64,000 bases of DNA. Source: Ruminococcus sp. Lineage in GTDB: Bacteria; Bacillota; Clostridia; Oscillospirales; Ruminococcaceae. The notes below the pieces were generated by a model. The model was not told where the DNA came from, did not search any database, and saw only the letters and a program-made list of their open reading frames with translations. Below are positions 8,072-16,840 of this stretch, in pieces; position 1 is the first letter of the stretch; each line of letters opens with the position of its first letter. The stretch lies in assembly GCA_030531185.1 (NCBI GenBank), contig JAUNOG010000004.1, positions 1 to 64,000 of the forward strand, given 5' to 3'. The position numbers and the translations under genes were made by a program.

Positions 8072-9439
8072 CTATGTCGGCATTCCGCCGCCAAGACCTT
8101 TAAGCAGCGCGGCTCTGTTCTTTCTCGAACCCTTGCCGTGGAGATTTCCGCCGATACCGAACTGTTTCATCATCTTCTGCATTTGTTCAAACTGCTTTAA
8201 AAGCTGATTAACGTCCGAAACCTGCGTGCCGCTGCCCGCCGCAATTCTTCTCTTGCGCTTGGGATCGATTATCTGCGGCTTTGCCCTTTCCGCCTTGGTC
8301 ATTGAATTTATCATAGCCTCGGTCTTTTTAAGAGCCTTTTCGCTCTGCGCGACCTGCTCGTCCGTTATCTTATTAGCGCCCGGGAGCATTTTTATAATAG
8401 AACCCATAGAACCCATTTTGTGTATCTGCTTCATCTGCTCCAAAAGGTCGTCAAGGTCAAAGCCCTTTTCCTGAACCTTTTTCGCAAGCTTTTCCGCGTC
8501 CTTTTCGTCAACGGTCTGGGTAGCCTTTTCAATAAGCGTGAGCATATCGCCCATACCCAGAATTCTCGAAGCCATTCTCTCGGGGTGGAAAGGCTCGAAC
8601 TCGTCAAGCTTTTCGCCCATACCAACAAACTTGATAGGCTTACCCGTTACCGCCAGCACCGACAGCGCCGCTCCGCCTCGGGTGTCCGAATCGAGCTTTG
8701 TAAGTATTACGGAGTCAATTCCCAGCGCCTCGTCAAAGCTGGACGCTACCTTTACAGCGTCCTGACCTATCATAGCGTCAACTACCAGCATAATTTCGTG
8801 AGGCTCCGCGATCTTCTTGATGTCCTTCAGCTCGTCCATAAGCTCCTCGTCAATATGCAGACGTCCCGCCGTATCTATGATGACAAGGTCGTTGCCGTAA
8901 TCCTTTGCGTGCTTAAGACCCTCTTTAACGATTTTTCTCGGGTCTATCTGACCCATTTCAAAGACGGAAACCTCCGCCTTCGCAGCCACTACCTTTAACT
9001 GTTCGATAGCCGCAGGTCTGTAAACGTCCGCCGCGATAAGCAAAGGTCTTTTGCCCTCGCGCTTGAACATCTTAGCAAGCTTAGCCGCATGAGTGGTTTT
9101 ACCCGAACCCTGCAAGCCGCACATCATAATAATGCAGGGCGGCTTATTGGGGAAATTGATCTTTGAATTAGCCTCGCCCATAAGCTTGATAAGCTCTTCG
9201 TTAACTATCTTGATAACCTGCTGACCCGGAGTAAGGCTCTTTAACACGTCCTCGCCCACGCTTCTCTCGGTAACGTTCTTTATAAAATCCTTAACGACCT
9301 TATAGCTTACGTCCGCCTCAAGAAGAGCCATTTTGACCTCGCGCATAGCCTCCTTAACGTCGGCTTCGGTGAGCTTGCCCCTTGATTTAAGACGTTTGAA
9401 AACGCCGTTAAGCTTGTCGGAAAGTCCCTCAAACGCCAT
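8072..9439 (-). CDS. ffh: Signal recognition particle protein Ffh
   Basis: A 455-residue SRP54 GTPase. N domain at about 1-85; G domain with the P-loop G-L-Q-G-S-G-K-T-T at 108-116, D-T-A-G-R and T-K-L-D-S-D-T-R-G-G; methionine-rich M domain from about 300 that binds 4.5S RNA and signal sequences. It delivers nascent membrane and secreted proteins to FtsY and SecYEG. It follows ylxM by 21 bp, the usual order in Firmicutes. The length is normal. Confidence 0.98.
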   Translation of the reverse strand: MAFEGLSDKLNGVFKRLKSRGKLTEADVKEAMREVKMALLEADVSYKVVKDFIKNVTERSVGEDVLKSLTPGQQVIKIVNEELIKLMGEANSKINFPNKPPCIIMMCGLQGSGKTTHAAKLAKMFKREGKRPLLIAADVYRPAAIEQLKVVAAKAEVSVFEMGQIDPRKIVKEGLKHAKDYGNDLVIIDTAGRLHIDEELMDELKDIKKIAEPHEIMLVVDAMIGQDAVKVASSFDEALGIDSVILTKLDSDTRGGAALSVLAVTGKPIKFVGMGEKLDEFEPFHPERMASRILGMGDMLTLIEKATQTVDEKDAEKLAKKVQEKGFDLDDLLEQMKQIHKMGSMGSIIKMLPGANKITDEQVAQSEKALKKTEAMINSMTKAERAKPQIIDPKRKRRIAAGSGTQVSDVNQLLKQFEQMQKMMKQFGIGGNLHGKGSRKNRAALLKGLGGGMPT

Positions 9440-9460
9440 TGATAATTCCCTCCTGCAATT

Positions 9461-9871
9461 TTACTGTCGGGAACCGTCGATATTCTCAATATATCCCGAC
9501 GTATCGTACTCCTCAAGCTTGCTGTCAAGATTTTCAAGCAGTACAATGGTCTTTTCCGCAATTGGACGAGAAAGACTTATTCTCTTGCACTCATTGAAAA
9601 TATCCAGCGCCTGAGCCTTGAATTCTTTAAGCTCGCTGAGATACGCTTTCTGATTGGCGTACAGCCCTAGCTTGCTTTCATAATCTAAAATAGCCTCCTC
9701 GCAGCGTTTTACCGCGTCGTGCACTCCCTGTCGGGATATACCGCACTGCGCCGCAATTTCGCCCAAGGATAAATCGTCGTTGTAGTACATATCCATAATA
9801 CTGAGCTGCTTTTCCGTAAGCAGGCAGCCGTATAAGTCAAGAAGATTATTAATTTCAAGATTTTTACTCAT
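9461..9871 (-). CDS. ylxM: YlxM-type DNA-binding protein (UPF0122)
   Basis: A 136-residue protein with a sigma-70 region-4-like helix-turn-helix (L-S-L-G-E-I-A-A-Q-C-G-I-S-R-Q-G-V-H-D) at about 35-55 and a coiled C-terminal half. YlxM genes almost always precede ffh and are implicated in SRP function or its regulation. It starts the ylxM-ffh operon, about 80 bp downstream of a consensus promoter. Confidence 0.93.
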   Translation of the reverse strand: MSKNLEINNLLDLYGCLLTEKQLSIMDMYYNDDLSLGEIAAQCGISRQGVHDAVKRCEEAILDYESKLGLYANQKAYLSELKEFKAQALDIFNECKRISLSRPIAEKTIVLLENLDSKLEEYDTSGYIENIDGSRQ

Positions 9872-9924
9872 AAAACCTCACCCGCAGACATCTTTCAGCC
9901 AAATCAGTACAATTTTTTACTCGC

Positions 9925-9948
9925 TTGTAAAGTTCAACTCCTTTACAA
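9925..9948. promoter_or_regulatory. Inverted repeat in the ylxM-ffh leader
   Basis: TTGTAAAG (9925-9932) and CTTTACAA (9941-9948) form a perfect 8-bp inverted repeat with an 8-bp spacer, at the predicted transcription start of the minus-strand promoter. It could be an operator or a small 5' hairpin. Confidence 0.45.
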
Positions 9949-9956
9949 CAGTTACT

Positions 9957-9985
9957 ATTATATATCAAGTAAACCAACTTGTCAA
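9957..9985 (-). promoter_or_regulatory. Consensus promoter of the ylxM-ffh operon
   Basis: On the minus strand, TTGACA (9980-9985) and TATAAT (9957-9962) are spaced by 17 bp. Confidence 0.85.
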
Positions 9986-10117
9986 GAGGTTTTACACAAA
10001 AAAATAAAATTTAACAAAATTTTATGGAAATTTCGGTTTTTATGTGATATACTTTTATACACGATGAAGTATAATTTATAGTGGTAAGTAAAATGAAACT
10101 CAGAAGGGAGAGCAAGT

Positions 10118-11083
10118 ATGCTGAGCTGTGTACTTAAAAACGACAGATACGAGATCAGAATTCCTGCGCTGACATACGGCGCGGCAGATTTTGAACGTCA
10201 CGACAACGACGAGAATTATTTTAAATTTCTGGACAGATATGTGGAGCTTGGCGGCTGGTGTATAGACACCGCAAGAGTTTACTGCGATTGGCTGGAGGAC
10301 GGTCACAATGCCAGCGAGGGCGTTGTAGGACGTTGGCTGGAATCCAGAAACTGCCGCGGCAATGTAGTTATAGCCACCAAGGGCGGACACCCTGCAATGG
10401 GCAGTAAGAAAAGCCGTCTGAGCCGCGAAGAGCTTACAAAGGATCTTAACGAAAGTCTTGAATGCCTGAAAACGGATTATATAGACATATATTTCCTGCA
10501 CAGAGACGACACAGACGTACCTGTAGAGGAAATTATGCCTGTGCTGAATGATTTTTACGAAAACGGAAAGATACACTTTATCGGCGTTTCCAACTGGACG
10601 ACTGAGAGAATTGAGGCGGCAAACCGTTTCGCTCTCGATCACGGTATGGAACCGATAAGGATAAGCCAGATAAATTACAGTCTTGCCCACGCAAGCACCG
10701 ACATTCTCGGAGACGAAACTCTGGTGTGTATGGATATGAAGGAGTATGGCTGGTATAAAAGACATAATTTCCCCGTTATGGCGTTTTCACCTCAGGCAAA
10801 GGGATTTTTCGCCAAGTTCGCTAAGGGCGACAGCGCAAACAATCTGCCCGAGGGACAGTATGCCACAACAGCGAACCTCGCTAAACTTGCAAAGGTTAAG
10901 GAAATAAGCAAAAAAACAGGAATGACCCCTGCGGTAGTTCCCCTTGGATATCTCAACAGCCAGCCGTTTTTTGTATCCTCGGTTTTTGCCGTGACCAAAA
11001 TGTGGCAGTTGGAAGAAGATATGTGCGCACAGGATTTGAAGTACGACGCCAAAACCATAGCTTTTATGGAAAATATGCTGTAA
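10118..11083 (+). CDS. Aldo/keto reductase
   Basis: A 321-residue NADPH-dependent oxidoreductase of the AKR superfamily. The catalytic tetrad is intact: D50, Y55, K88 and H128 (L-H-R-D). The fold is a TIM barrel acting in the cytoplasm on aldehydes or ketones; the substrate cannot be predicted. It is monocistronic, ends at an intrinsic terminator, and has a ribosome site (AGAAGGGAGAG) before ATG at 10118. It is of a different subgroup from the three reductases in the redox island downstream. Confidence 0.9.
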   Translation: MLSCVLKNDRYEIRIPALTYGAADFERHDNDENYFKFLDRYVELGGWCIDTARVYCDWLEDGHNASEGVVGRWLESRNCRGNVVIATKGGHPAMGSKKSRLSREELTKDLNESLECLKTDYIDIYFLHRDDTDVPVEEIMPVLNDFYENGKIHFIGVSNWTTERIEAANRFALDHGMEPIRISQINYSLAHASTDILGDETLVCMDMKEYGWYKRHNFPVMAFSPQAKGFFAKFAKGDSANNLPEGQYATTANLAKLAKVKEISKKTGMTPAVVPLGYLNSQPFFVSSVFAVTKMWQLEEDMCAQDLKYDAKTIAFMENML

Positions 11084-11090
11084 AACATTA

Positions 11091-11120
11091 AGCTCACTCC
11101 TCTAATGGAGTGGGCTTTTA
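11091..11120 (+). terminator. Intrinsic terminator after the aldo/keto reductase
   Basis: AGCTCACTCC (11091-11100) pairs with GGAGTGGGCT (11107-11116), then TTTTA. Confidence 0.8.
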
Positions 11121-11134
11121 TATTGATATAGGGA

Positions 11135-11163
11135 TTGCATTATTTAAATTTGTATGATATAAT
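11135..11163 (+). promoter_or_regulatory. Promoter of the EAL-domain gene
   Basis: TTGCAT (11135-11140), a 17-bp spacer and TATAAT (11158-11163). Its position rules out translation from the upstream ATG at 11135. Confidence 0.7.
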
Positions 11164-11197
11164 TTATTTAAAAGCAGAAATTTACGGAGGTATAGCT

Positions 11198-12409
11198 ATG
11201 AATATTGTTTTTACAGAACAAAATATCGGCAAAATGCTTGATGAAGCGATCTCAAAGAAAAAAATTACAGCCTACTATCAGCCTAAATATGACGCTATCA
11301 CTGCAAAAATTACAGGAGCAGAGGCTCTTGCCAGATGGATTGATGACGACGGAACACTTATCCCTCCCGGCAGCTTTGTTCCTGTGCTTGAAGCAAGCGC
11401 TTTAATTACTAAACTGGACTGGTACATATTGAAAATAGTCTGCGAGTTTTTAAGCAGACAGCAAAAGGACGGCAAACATTGCGTTCCGATCTCAGTAAAT
11501 TTTTCCAGACTTCACACACACGAGACGGACTTTACAAACAAACTGTGCGCAATAGTTGACAGCTACGGAATACCGCATAACCTTATAGAAGTTGAAATAA
11601 CCGAATCAGCGTTAGCGAAAGGACGGGATTATATAATCAAGTTTATAGCAGATGTGCGCTGTGCAGGCTTTGCCGTTGCTATCGACGATTTCGGAAGCGG
11701 TCTTTCCTCTCTGAATTTTGTTAAGGACGTACCCGCTAATGTTCTGAAAATAGACAAATCCCTTTTGAGCGGAAACTGTGAAAACGAAAAGGAACGAATT
11801 GTACTCGAAAGCATTTTCAGCTTTGCCCAGCGTCTAAAGCTCACTACCGTTGCCGAAGGCGTCGAAACAAAGGAACAGCTTGGTTTTCTGCGCACCTGCG
11901 GCTGTGAAACTATACAAGGATATTATTTTGCAAAGCCGATGAATGAAGAGGACTATTCCAAGCTCTTTGAAAAATCCTTTACCGAGACGGAAACAGACGA
12001 TATTATTGTTACTCAGCCGACCGCAAGTGCAAATCAACTGCTTATGGACGCAGTTTTTATGTGCTATCCGCTGGTAATTATGAGCAATCTTTCACGCAAC
12101 AGCTTTTATATGATGGTATATGAAAACTTCACCACCCGTTCCTGCCCGTCCACAGGAATATATACAGAGCTGATAATGCACGGAGCGTCGACCATGCACC
12201 CCGATGACAAACAGCTTTTTACCGATACTTTTGATTTGCAGCATCAGATAGATTTGTATAAAAAAGGCGAACGAAAGCTCCGTGTAGTTACCAGACAGCT
12301 TGGCGACGACGGAATTTACAGACCTGTTGAAACTACAAACTATTATGTAAAAAATCCTGCCTCCGACGATATTTTGGCAATAACATTTTCAAAGACTTTA
12401 GAAGATTAA
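11198..12409 (+). CDS. Cyclic-di-GMP phosphodiesterase (EAL domain)
   Basis: A 403-residue cytoplasmic protein; start at 11198 chosen for the ACGGAGG site 8 bp upstream. The EAL domain occupies about 1-250 with all metal and catalytic motifs: E-A-L-A-R at 42-46, S-V-N-F-S, E-I-T-E-S, D-D-F-G-S-G near 162, K-I-D-K-S, and A-E-G-V-E near 220. It should hydrolyse c-di-GMP to pGpG. The C-terminal 140 residues resemble a PAS-like sensor seen behind signalling domains in gut Clostridia; I cannot name it. With the degenerate GGDEF protein at 89-1564, it is the only c-di-GMP-linked gene seen here. Confidence 0.93.
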   Translation: MNIVFTEQNIGKMLDEAISKKKITAYYQPKYDAITAKITGAEALARWIDDDGTLIPPGSFVPVLEASALITKLDWYILKIVCEFLSRQQKDGKHCVPISVNFSRLHTHETDFTNKLCAIVDSYGIPHNLIEVEITESALAKGRDYIIKFIADVRCAGFAVAIDDFGSGLSSLNFVKDVPANVLKIDKSLLSGNCENEKERIVLESIFSFAQRLKLTTVAEGVETKEQLGFLRTCGCETIQGYYFAKPMNEEDYSKLFEKSFTETETDDIIVTQPTASANQLLMDAVFMCYPLVIMSNLSRNSFYMMVYENFTTRSCPSTGIYTELIMHGASTMHPDDKQLFTDTFDLQHQIDLYKKGERKLRVVTRQLGDDGIYRPVETTNYYVKNPASDDILAITFSKTLED

Positions 12410-12421
12410 ATTTAAATGAAA

Positions 12422-12456
12422 AAGCTCACTCCGAAACAGAGTGAGCTTAATTTTTT
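12422..12456. terminator. Bidirectional terminator between EAL gene and secF
   Basis: AAGCTCACTC (12422-12431) pairs with GAGTGAGCTT (12439-12448), followed by AATTTTTTA. The A-rich left flank lets it serve secF on the other strand. Confidence 0.8.
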
Positions 12457-12470
12457 ATATAAGACAAAAT

Positions 12471-13445
12471 TTATCTTCTGCCTGTTCTTTTGACTTCCTT
12501 GGACTTCTTGCTCTTGGGATTAGCCGCCTTGTGCTTTCTCCACATTACCCACAAAGTCGGAGCAATGCAGTTCGATGAATAAACGCCCGAAAGCATACCG
12601 ATGATAAGCGGGAACGAGAAACTCATAATTGAGGAAACTCCGTAAATCAGGCATACAATACAAACCGTAGCCATAGCCGCAACCGTAGTTACAGTGGTGT
12701 GGATAGAACGTCCCAGCGTCTGAGTGATAGACAGATTTACAAGCTCTTCAAGCTCCAGCTTGCTGCCCATAAGTCTCTGATTTTCTCTTATTCTGTCGTA
12801 GATAATGATAGTCGCATTAATGGAGTAACCGAGTATCGTCAGCATAACCGCCATAAAGTTTGCATTGATATCAAAACGGCAGATGACGAAACAGCCGTAT
12901 ACCATACACATATCGTGGATAAGCGCAACTACCGAGAACACGCCTGCGGAAATACCGCCGATCTTCTTAAATCTGAAACCGATATAGATTATCATTACAA
13001 CAGCCGCAAACGCGCACGCAACCAGACATTTCAGGAAGAAATCCATACCGTTTGAGGCGCTTACGTCGTTGGACTCATACAGTTCGATCTCATTATCGGG
13101 AAAATTCTCAACAAGAGCGTCTTTAAGCGCATTCTGCTTTTCGTCGCTGATACCCTCAGTAGACGCAAACTGGATTTTTACCGTTGTCTTTGAGGAGGAC
13201 GTATCCTCTCCCTTGGTTACAGTGGAGTTGAGGTTCAGTGTGTCGGTAACGATTTTCTGAACATCGTCCGTATTGATGTCCCCCGTATAGGTGTATGATA
13301 AAATCGTACCGCCCTTGAATTCTATCGCCACATTGAGCTTCAGCACAAATGTCAGCACAATGAACAGCGCAATAAGTACGCAGGAAATGGTATAAAACAC
13401 CTTGCGGTGTCCCACAACGTCAAGTATCTTTTTCTCTTTATTCAT
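12471..13445 (-). CDS. secF: Protein translocase subunit SecF
   Basis: SecF (324 residues from the ATG at 13445; a start four codons upstream is less likely because a GGAGGT site lies 10 bp before 13445). It is a six-helix RND-like protein with the conserved first-domain motif A-I-E-F-K-G-G and an extracytoplasmic P1-like domain. With SecD it uses the proton or sodium gradient to pull translocating proteins out of SecYEG. Its start overlaps the end of secD by 8 bp, so the pair is translationally coupled. Confidence 0.96.
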   Translation of the reverse strand: MNKEKKILDVVGHRKVFYTISCVLIALFIVLTFVLKLNVAIEFKGGTILSYTYTGDINTDDVQKIVTDTLNLNSTVTKGEDTSSSKTTVKIQFASTEGISDEKQNALKDALVENFPDNEIELYESNDVSASNGMDFFLKCLVACAFAAVVMIIYIGFRFKKIGGISAGVFSVVALIHDMCMVYGCFVICRFDINANFMAVMLTILGYSINATIIIYDRIRENQRLMGSKLELEELVNLSITQTLGRSIHTTVTTVAAMATVCIVCLIYGVSSIMSFSFPLIIGMLSGVYSSNCIAPTLWVMWRKHKAANPKSKKSKEVKRTGRR

Positions 13446-14847
13446 CGCTGTCAGCACCTCCGTAAAGTTTGCGCTTTTTAAAGCACTTGAATTTTGAAAG
13501 TGACGAAAGCATCAGTCTCGAGCAGAAGATACCAAATACAAAGTTAAGAACGATACCTACCAGCAGAGTATAGCCAAGGGAGTAAATTGTACCTGCCGTT
13601 GACGCGCCGAATGCCATAAACAGCGGTTTAAGCAGAGTTCCGAACACGCTGTCGGTAGGACCGAACGCGCCCATAAGGATAACTGCAACAAACACAACGG
13701 TGATGTTTCCGTCGAATACTGCGCTCCACGCTCTCTTATAGCCAAGCTCGATCGCACCGTTAAGGGTCTTGCCGTTGTTAAGCTCCTCCTTGATTCTCTC
13801 GGCTGTGATAACGTTGGCGTCAACGCCCATACCGATAGCAAGGATAATACCCGCAATACCCGGTATTGTCAGCGTAAAGCTTTCAAATGCGCCGAAGAAA
13901 CCGGAGATACAAGCAATCGTTCCGACAACCTGTCCGAACAGCGCGATACCTGCCACAAAGCCCGGCAGCTTATAAACGCATATCATATAAATGAAAATAA
14001 ATGCAAACGCGATAACTCCCGCAAAAAGCATAGCGTTCTTTGCGCCCTCGCCGAGGGTAGCGGATATAATGTTCGTGCTGGTAGTTTTCAGATTGAAGGG
14101 CAGCGCGCCCGCATTGATCTTATCCGCCAGAGCCTTAGCGGACTCGTATGTAAACGGATTTGCGGAGCTTCCTGTGATCTGGCACTTGCCGTCGGTAATA
14201 GGTTCGTTTACGTTCGGAGCAGATATCTGATTTTCGTCCATCCAGATAGAGATAGAGCCCGAGCCTGCAAGCTCCGTCGTAGCGTCGGCAAACGCATCCT
14301 TACCCGAATCGTTAAGCTCCAGACTTACGGCGTAGGTCAGACTTCCCGTCTGCTCGTCGTTGTATGAGACTGCCTGAGCCTTTTTAACGTCCGTACCCGT
14401 CAGAACGATATTTTCATCGTCGTCACCTGTGGGCTGGGTCGTACCCTTTACAAAAACAAGCTGAGCGGTATCGCCGAGCTCCGAGATAGCCTCCTCGGGG
14501 TCAAAGCTTTCCTCGCCTGCCTGCCAAGGGAAGGAAACCATAATCCTATGCTTGGTGTAATCCACATACACCTCGCTGTCGGTGATGTTGAGACTTACCA
14601 GACGCTGTTCGATAACAGCCTTAGCCGCGTCCATTTCGTCGTCTGTAGCGTCGTATTCGCCGTCAGGCTCGAAGGTCGCGTTAACGCCGCCCTGAATATC
14701 GATACCCCAGCGTATCTCGTCAACGCCCTTGATATAGGTTGTTTTTATATCTCCGTACTGAGTATGTATGCCCGCATAGGTCAGGTATGCAAAGGCGAGA
14801 ATACAAATCAGTACGATAAAAAACACAGGTTTTTTTACTTTTCGCAC
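13438..14847 (-). CDS. secD: Protein translocase subunit SecD
   Basis: A 469-residue SecD protein with an N-terminal helix, the conserved G-I-D-I-Q-G-G motif after it, a large extracytoplasmic domain, and five C-terminal helices including G-M-G-V-D-A-N-V-I-T-A-E-R-I, which carries the conserved transmembrane aspartate of the SecD/RND family. It is the upstream partner of secF under a consensus promoter. A good ribosome site (AGGAGG) precedes the ATG. Confidence 0.97.
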   Translation of the reverse strand: MRKVKKPVFFIVLICILAFAYLTYAGIHTQYGDIKTTYIKGVDEIRWGIDIQGGVNATFEPDGEYDATDDEMDAAKAVIEQRLVSLNITDSEVYVDYTKHRIMVSFPWQAGEESFDPEEAISELGDTAQLVFVKGTTQPTGDDDENIVLTGTDVKKAQAVSYNDEQTGSLTYAVSLELNDSGKDAFADATTELAGSGSISIWMDENQISAPNVNEPITDGKCQITGSSANPFTYESAKALADKINAGALPFNLKTTSTNIISATLGEGAKNAMLFAGVIAFAFIFIYMICVYKLPGFVAGIALFGQVVGTIACISGFFGAFESFTLTIPGIAGIILAIGMGVDANVITAERIKEELNNGKTLNGAIELGYKRAWSAVFDGNITVVFVAVILMGAFGPTDSVFGTLLKPLFMAFGASTAGTIYSLGYTLLVGIVLNFVFGIFCSRLMLSSLSKFKCFKKRKLYGGADSDE

Positions 14848-14922
14848 CTTAAATCCTCCTAAAAATTTTTAATAGTGCCAAAAAAAGACAAAAAGTCCTT
14901 TCGAGAACACATTCACTTAATA

Positions 14923-14951
14923 ATTATAAAACTTTTCACAGCAAATGTCAA
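14923..14951 (-). promoter_or_regulatory. Promoter of secDF
   Basis: Minus-strand TTGACA (14946-14951) and TATAAT (14923-14928) with a 17-bp spacer, 76 bp before secD. Confidence 0.85.
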
Positions 14952-15039
14952 TAGCAAAACTTGATTTTTTACGGTTTTTATTGGGATTGCATAATCTGCA
15001 GAGCAAGCCTTTCTTTTTATTCCGCTGAACAAGTTTATT

Positions 15040-15060
15040 CTAACCTCTTACCTCTAATTA
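15040..15060. repeat. TTAGAGG-type intergenic repeat
   Basis: TAACCTCTTACCTCTAATTA in the secD/CNNM intergenic region, the same heptad family as 1-28. Confidence 0.5.
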
Positions 15061-15139
15061 TTTTTCACTATTATGCTCGGTCTTTTTTACGCTTTTTCAT
15101 TTAATGTGCTAATCCGTATTTTTCCACCCGCAAAATCTC

Positions 15140-15168
15140 TTGACAACCGACAGAATGTTTGCTATTAT
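15140..15168 (+). promoter_or_regulatory. Promoter of the CNNM/CorC gene
   Basis: TTGACA (15140-15145) and TATTAT (15163-15168), 17-bp spacer. Confidence 0.8.
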
Positions 15169-15206
15169 TATTTTATATAATGTATATAAAGGAAGATGAT
15201 GATATA

Positions 15207-16574
15207 ATGGACGACGTCGGGCGATTGTGGATCGGTATAGTAATTTGTCTCGCTTTTATAGGGATTATGGCGTTTTTCTGCGCCTGCGAAACCGCCGCGG
15301 TTGAATTTAATGATGCAAAGCTCAAAAAGCTGGCGGAGGAGGACAAAAGAGCGGCTCGTTTGCTGAAAATGGTTGAACGTCCTGCGCGGTTTATGTCCGC
15401 TAACCTCATTTCACGCTCTATTATGATAATAATTATTTCCGTACTGGGAACGCTTTACTATTTTGAACCTCTTGCTGTCAAGCTTACCAAGCTTTTGGGA
15501 AAATCCGATAATATTGACGGCTGGAAATATTATGCTGTAAGCATTATCAGCTTTATTATCATAATTTGTATTTTTACGCTTGTTATCAGTATTTTCGCTA
15601 TTAATATCCCCAAAAAGCTATGCGCTTCGGGTAAGATAGGCGACGGCTTTATTCTGCGGATGAGCGGCGTTTATAAATGCTGGCTTGCGCTCTTTAAGCC
15701 TTTGGAGATCGTCAACGACCGTCTTTCCCGAATTATTCTGCGGATTTTCGGCGTGCGTAACGTAAACAAAAACGAAACTGTCACCGAGGAAGAAATTCTC
15801 CTTATGGTCGACGCAGTTAACGAAACGGGCGCAATAGAGGAAAGTCAAGCGGAGATGATAGGCAATATCTTCGAGTTTGACGACCTTGAAATAAGAGACA
15901 TTATGACCCACAGGACCGAGGTTATGGCGATAGACGAAAACGCTCCTATCAAGGAGGCTGTGGAGCTTGCCATTGAAAGCGGTTTTTCGCGGATACCCGT
16001 TTATAAGGACACTATCGACGACATTCAGGGCGTTGTTTTTGCTAAGGACCTGCTTACGCTGGTTTTCCATGAGGACGCCGAAAACAGAACTGTAAAGGAT
16101 TTCACGCGCGACGTTATGTTCGTCCCCGAGACGAATAAGTGCGGCGAGCTTTTCAAAGAATTTTCCGCGCTCAAGCAGCAAATGGCTGTGGTGGTGGACG
16201 AATACGGAGGAACTGCGGGCGTTGCCACTATGGAGGACTGCATTGAGACTATTGTCGGCAATATCCAGGACGAATACGACGACGAGACCGATGAAATAGT
16301 TCAGCTCTCCCCTTACGTTTTTGAAATACTCGGAAACGCCGATTATGAGAACGTTATGGAGGCTCTGGGAAAAGAGCCTGATGAAAACTCCGTTTTTGAG
16401 ACTATCGGCGCAATGGTGATAGATCTGCTGGGAAGAATTCCCGACGACAACGAGACCCCTTCGGTAAAATGGGAAAATATCAGATTTTCGGTAATTAAGG
16501 TCAAGGACAGAAAAATAGAAAAACTGAGAGCCGTTATTTTGCAGGAAACAGCGGAAAGCTCTGTTAGAAGTTAG
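15207..16574 (+). CDS. CNNM/CorC-type membrane protein with CBS pair
   Basis: A 455-residue protein; the start at 15207 is chosen because GGAAG lies 11 bp upstream, while the longer frame begins within the promoter. It has an N-terminal DUF21 domain of about three to four helices, a CBS-domain pair at about 205-330 (D-I-M-T-H-R-T-E-V opens it, V-V-D-E-Y-G-G-T-A-G closes it), and a C-terminal CorC/HlyC domain. Family members handle magnesium efflux or its regulation, with ATP binding in the CBS pair. Older annotations call them hemolysin-like, without good basis. No operon partner. Confidence 0.93.
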   Translation: MDDVGRLWIGIVICLAFIGIMAFFCACETAAVEFNDAKLKKLAEEDKRAARLLKMVERPARFMSANLISRSIMIIIISVLGTLYYFEPLAVKLTKLLGKSDNIDGWKYYAVSIISFIIIICIFTLVISIFAINIPKKLCASGKIGDGFILRMSGVYKCWLALFKPLEIVNDRLSRIILRIFGVRNVNKNETVTEEEILLMVDAVNETGAIEESQAEMIGNIFEFDDLEIRDIMTHRTEVMAIDENAPIKEAVELAIESGFSRIPVYKDTIDDIQGVVFAKDLLTLVFHEDAENRTVKDFTRDVMFVPETNKCGELFKEFSALKQQMAVVVDEYGGTAGVATMEDCIETIVGNIQDEYDDETDEIVQLSPYVFEILGNADYENVMEALGKEPDENSVFETIGAMVIDLLGRIPDDNETPSVKWENIRFSVIKVKDRKIEKLRAVILQETAESSVRS

Positions 16575-16794
16575 AGATTAGAAAAAATTTACTCAGCGGA
16601 ACGAAATGAAAAGCCAACACAAAACTATGACGTGAGTTAAAAAGCGGAGGATCAAGCCCGCCGCCGGAGGGCTTGCGAGGGGTCAAGGGGGCGAGGAGCC
16701 CCTTGTCGCTCCCGCAGGAGCGAAATCCTCTACATAGATGTTAGAGGTTAGAAAAGACGAAATGTGCGGCTAACACTTCTAATCTCTAACTTCT
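16566..16794. mobile_element. 229-bp inverted-repeat element (MITE-like)
   Basis: Perfect 18-bp terminal inverted repeats: AGAAGTTAGAGATTAGAA at 16566-16583 and its reverse complement at 16777-16794. A second, internal copy of the heptad repeat (16741-16753) can pair with the right end. The interior carries a GC-rich cloverleaf (16647-16730) and no open frame. The left end overlaps the stop codon of the CNNM gene. The structure fits a non-autonomous mobile element or a structured repeat; no target-site duplication is obvious. Confidence 0.55.
16647..16730. repeat. Cloverleaf-forming GC-rich core
   Basis: Outer stem GAGGAT (16647-16652)/ATCCTC (16725-16730) encloses three perfect hairpins: CAAGCCC/GGGCTTG (16653-16675), CAAGGGG/CCCCTTG (16684-16705) and CGCTCC/GGAGCG (16707-16722). 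Its GC content is far above the flanks. It is not a tRNA: there is no T-loop sequence and the arm lengths are wrong. Confidence 0.65.
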
Positions 16795-16840
16795 CACCTC
16801 TGGAACAACAAGTGTAATTTAATTTTGGAAGGTTTTATCA

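Noticed and set aside
11135..11197. Longer N-terminus for the EAL protein
   Set aside because: The segment contains the -35 and -10 boxes and lacks a ribosome site; ATG 11198 has ACGGAGG.
16647..16730. tRNA or tmRNA
   Set aside because: It folds like a cloverleaf, but no T-loop (TTCRA), anticodon-arm geometry or CCA-side acceptor is present.
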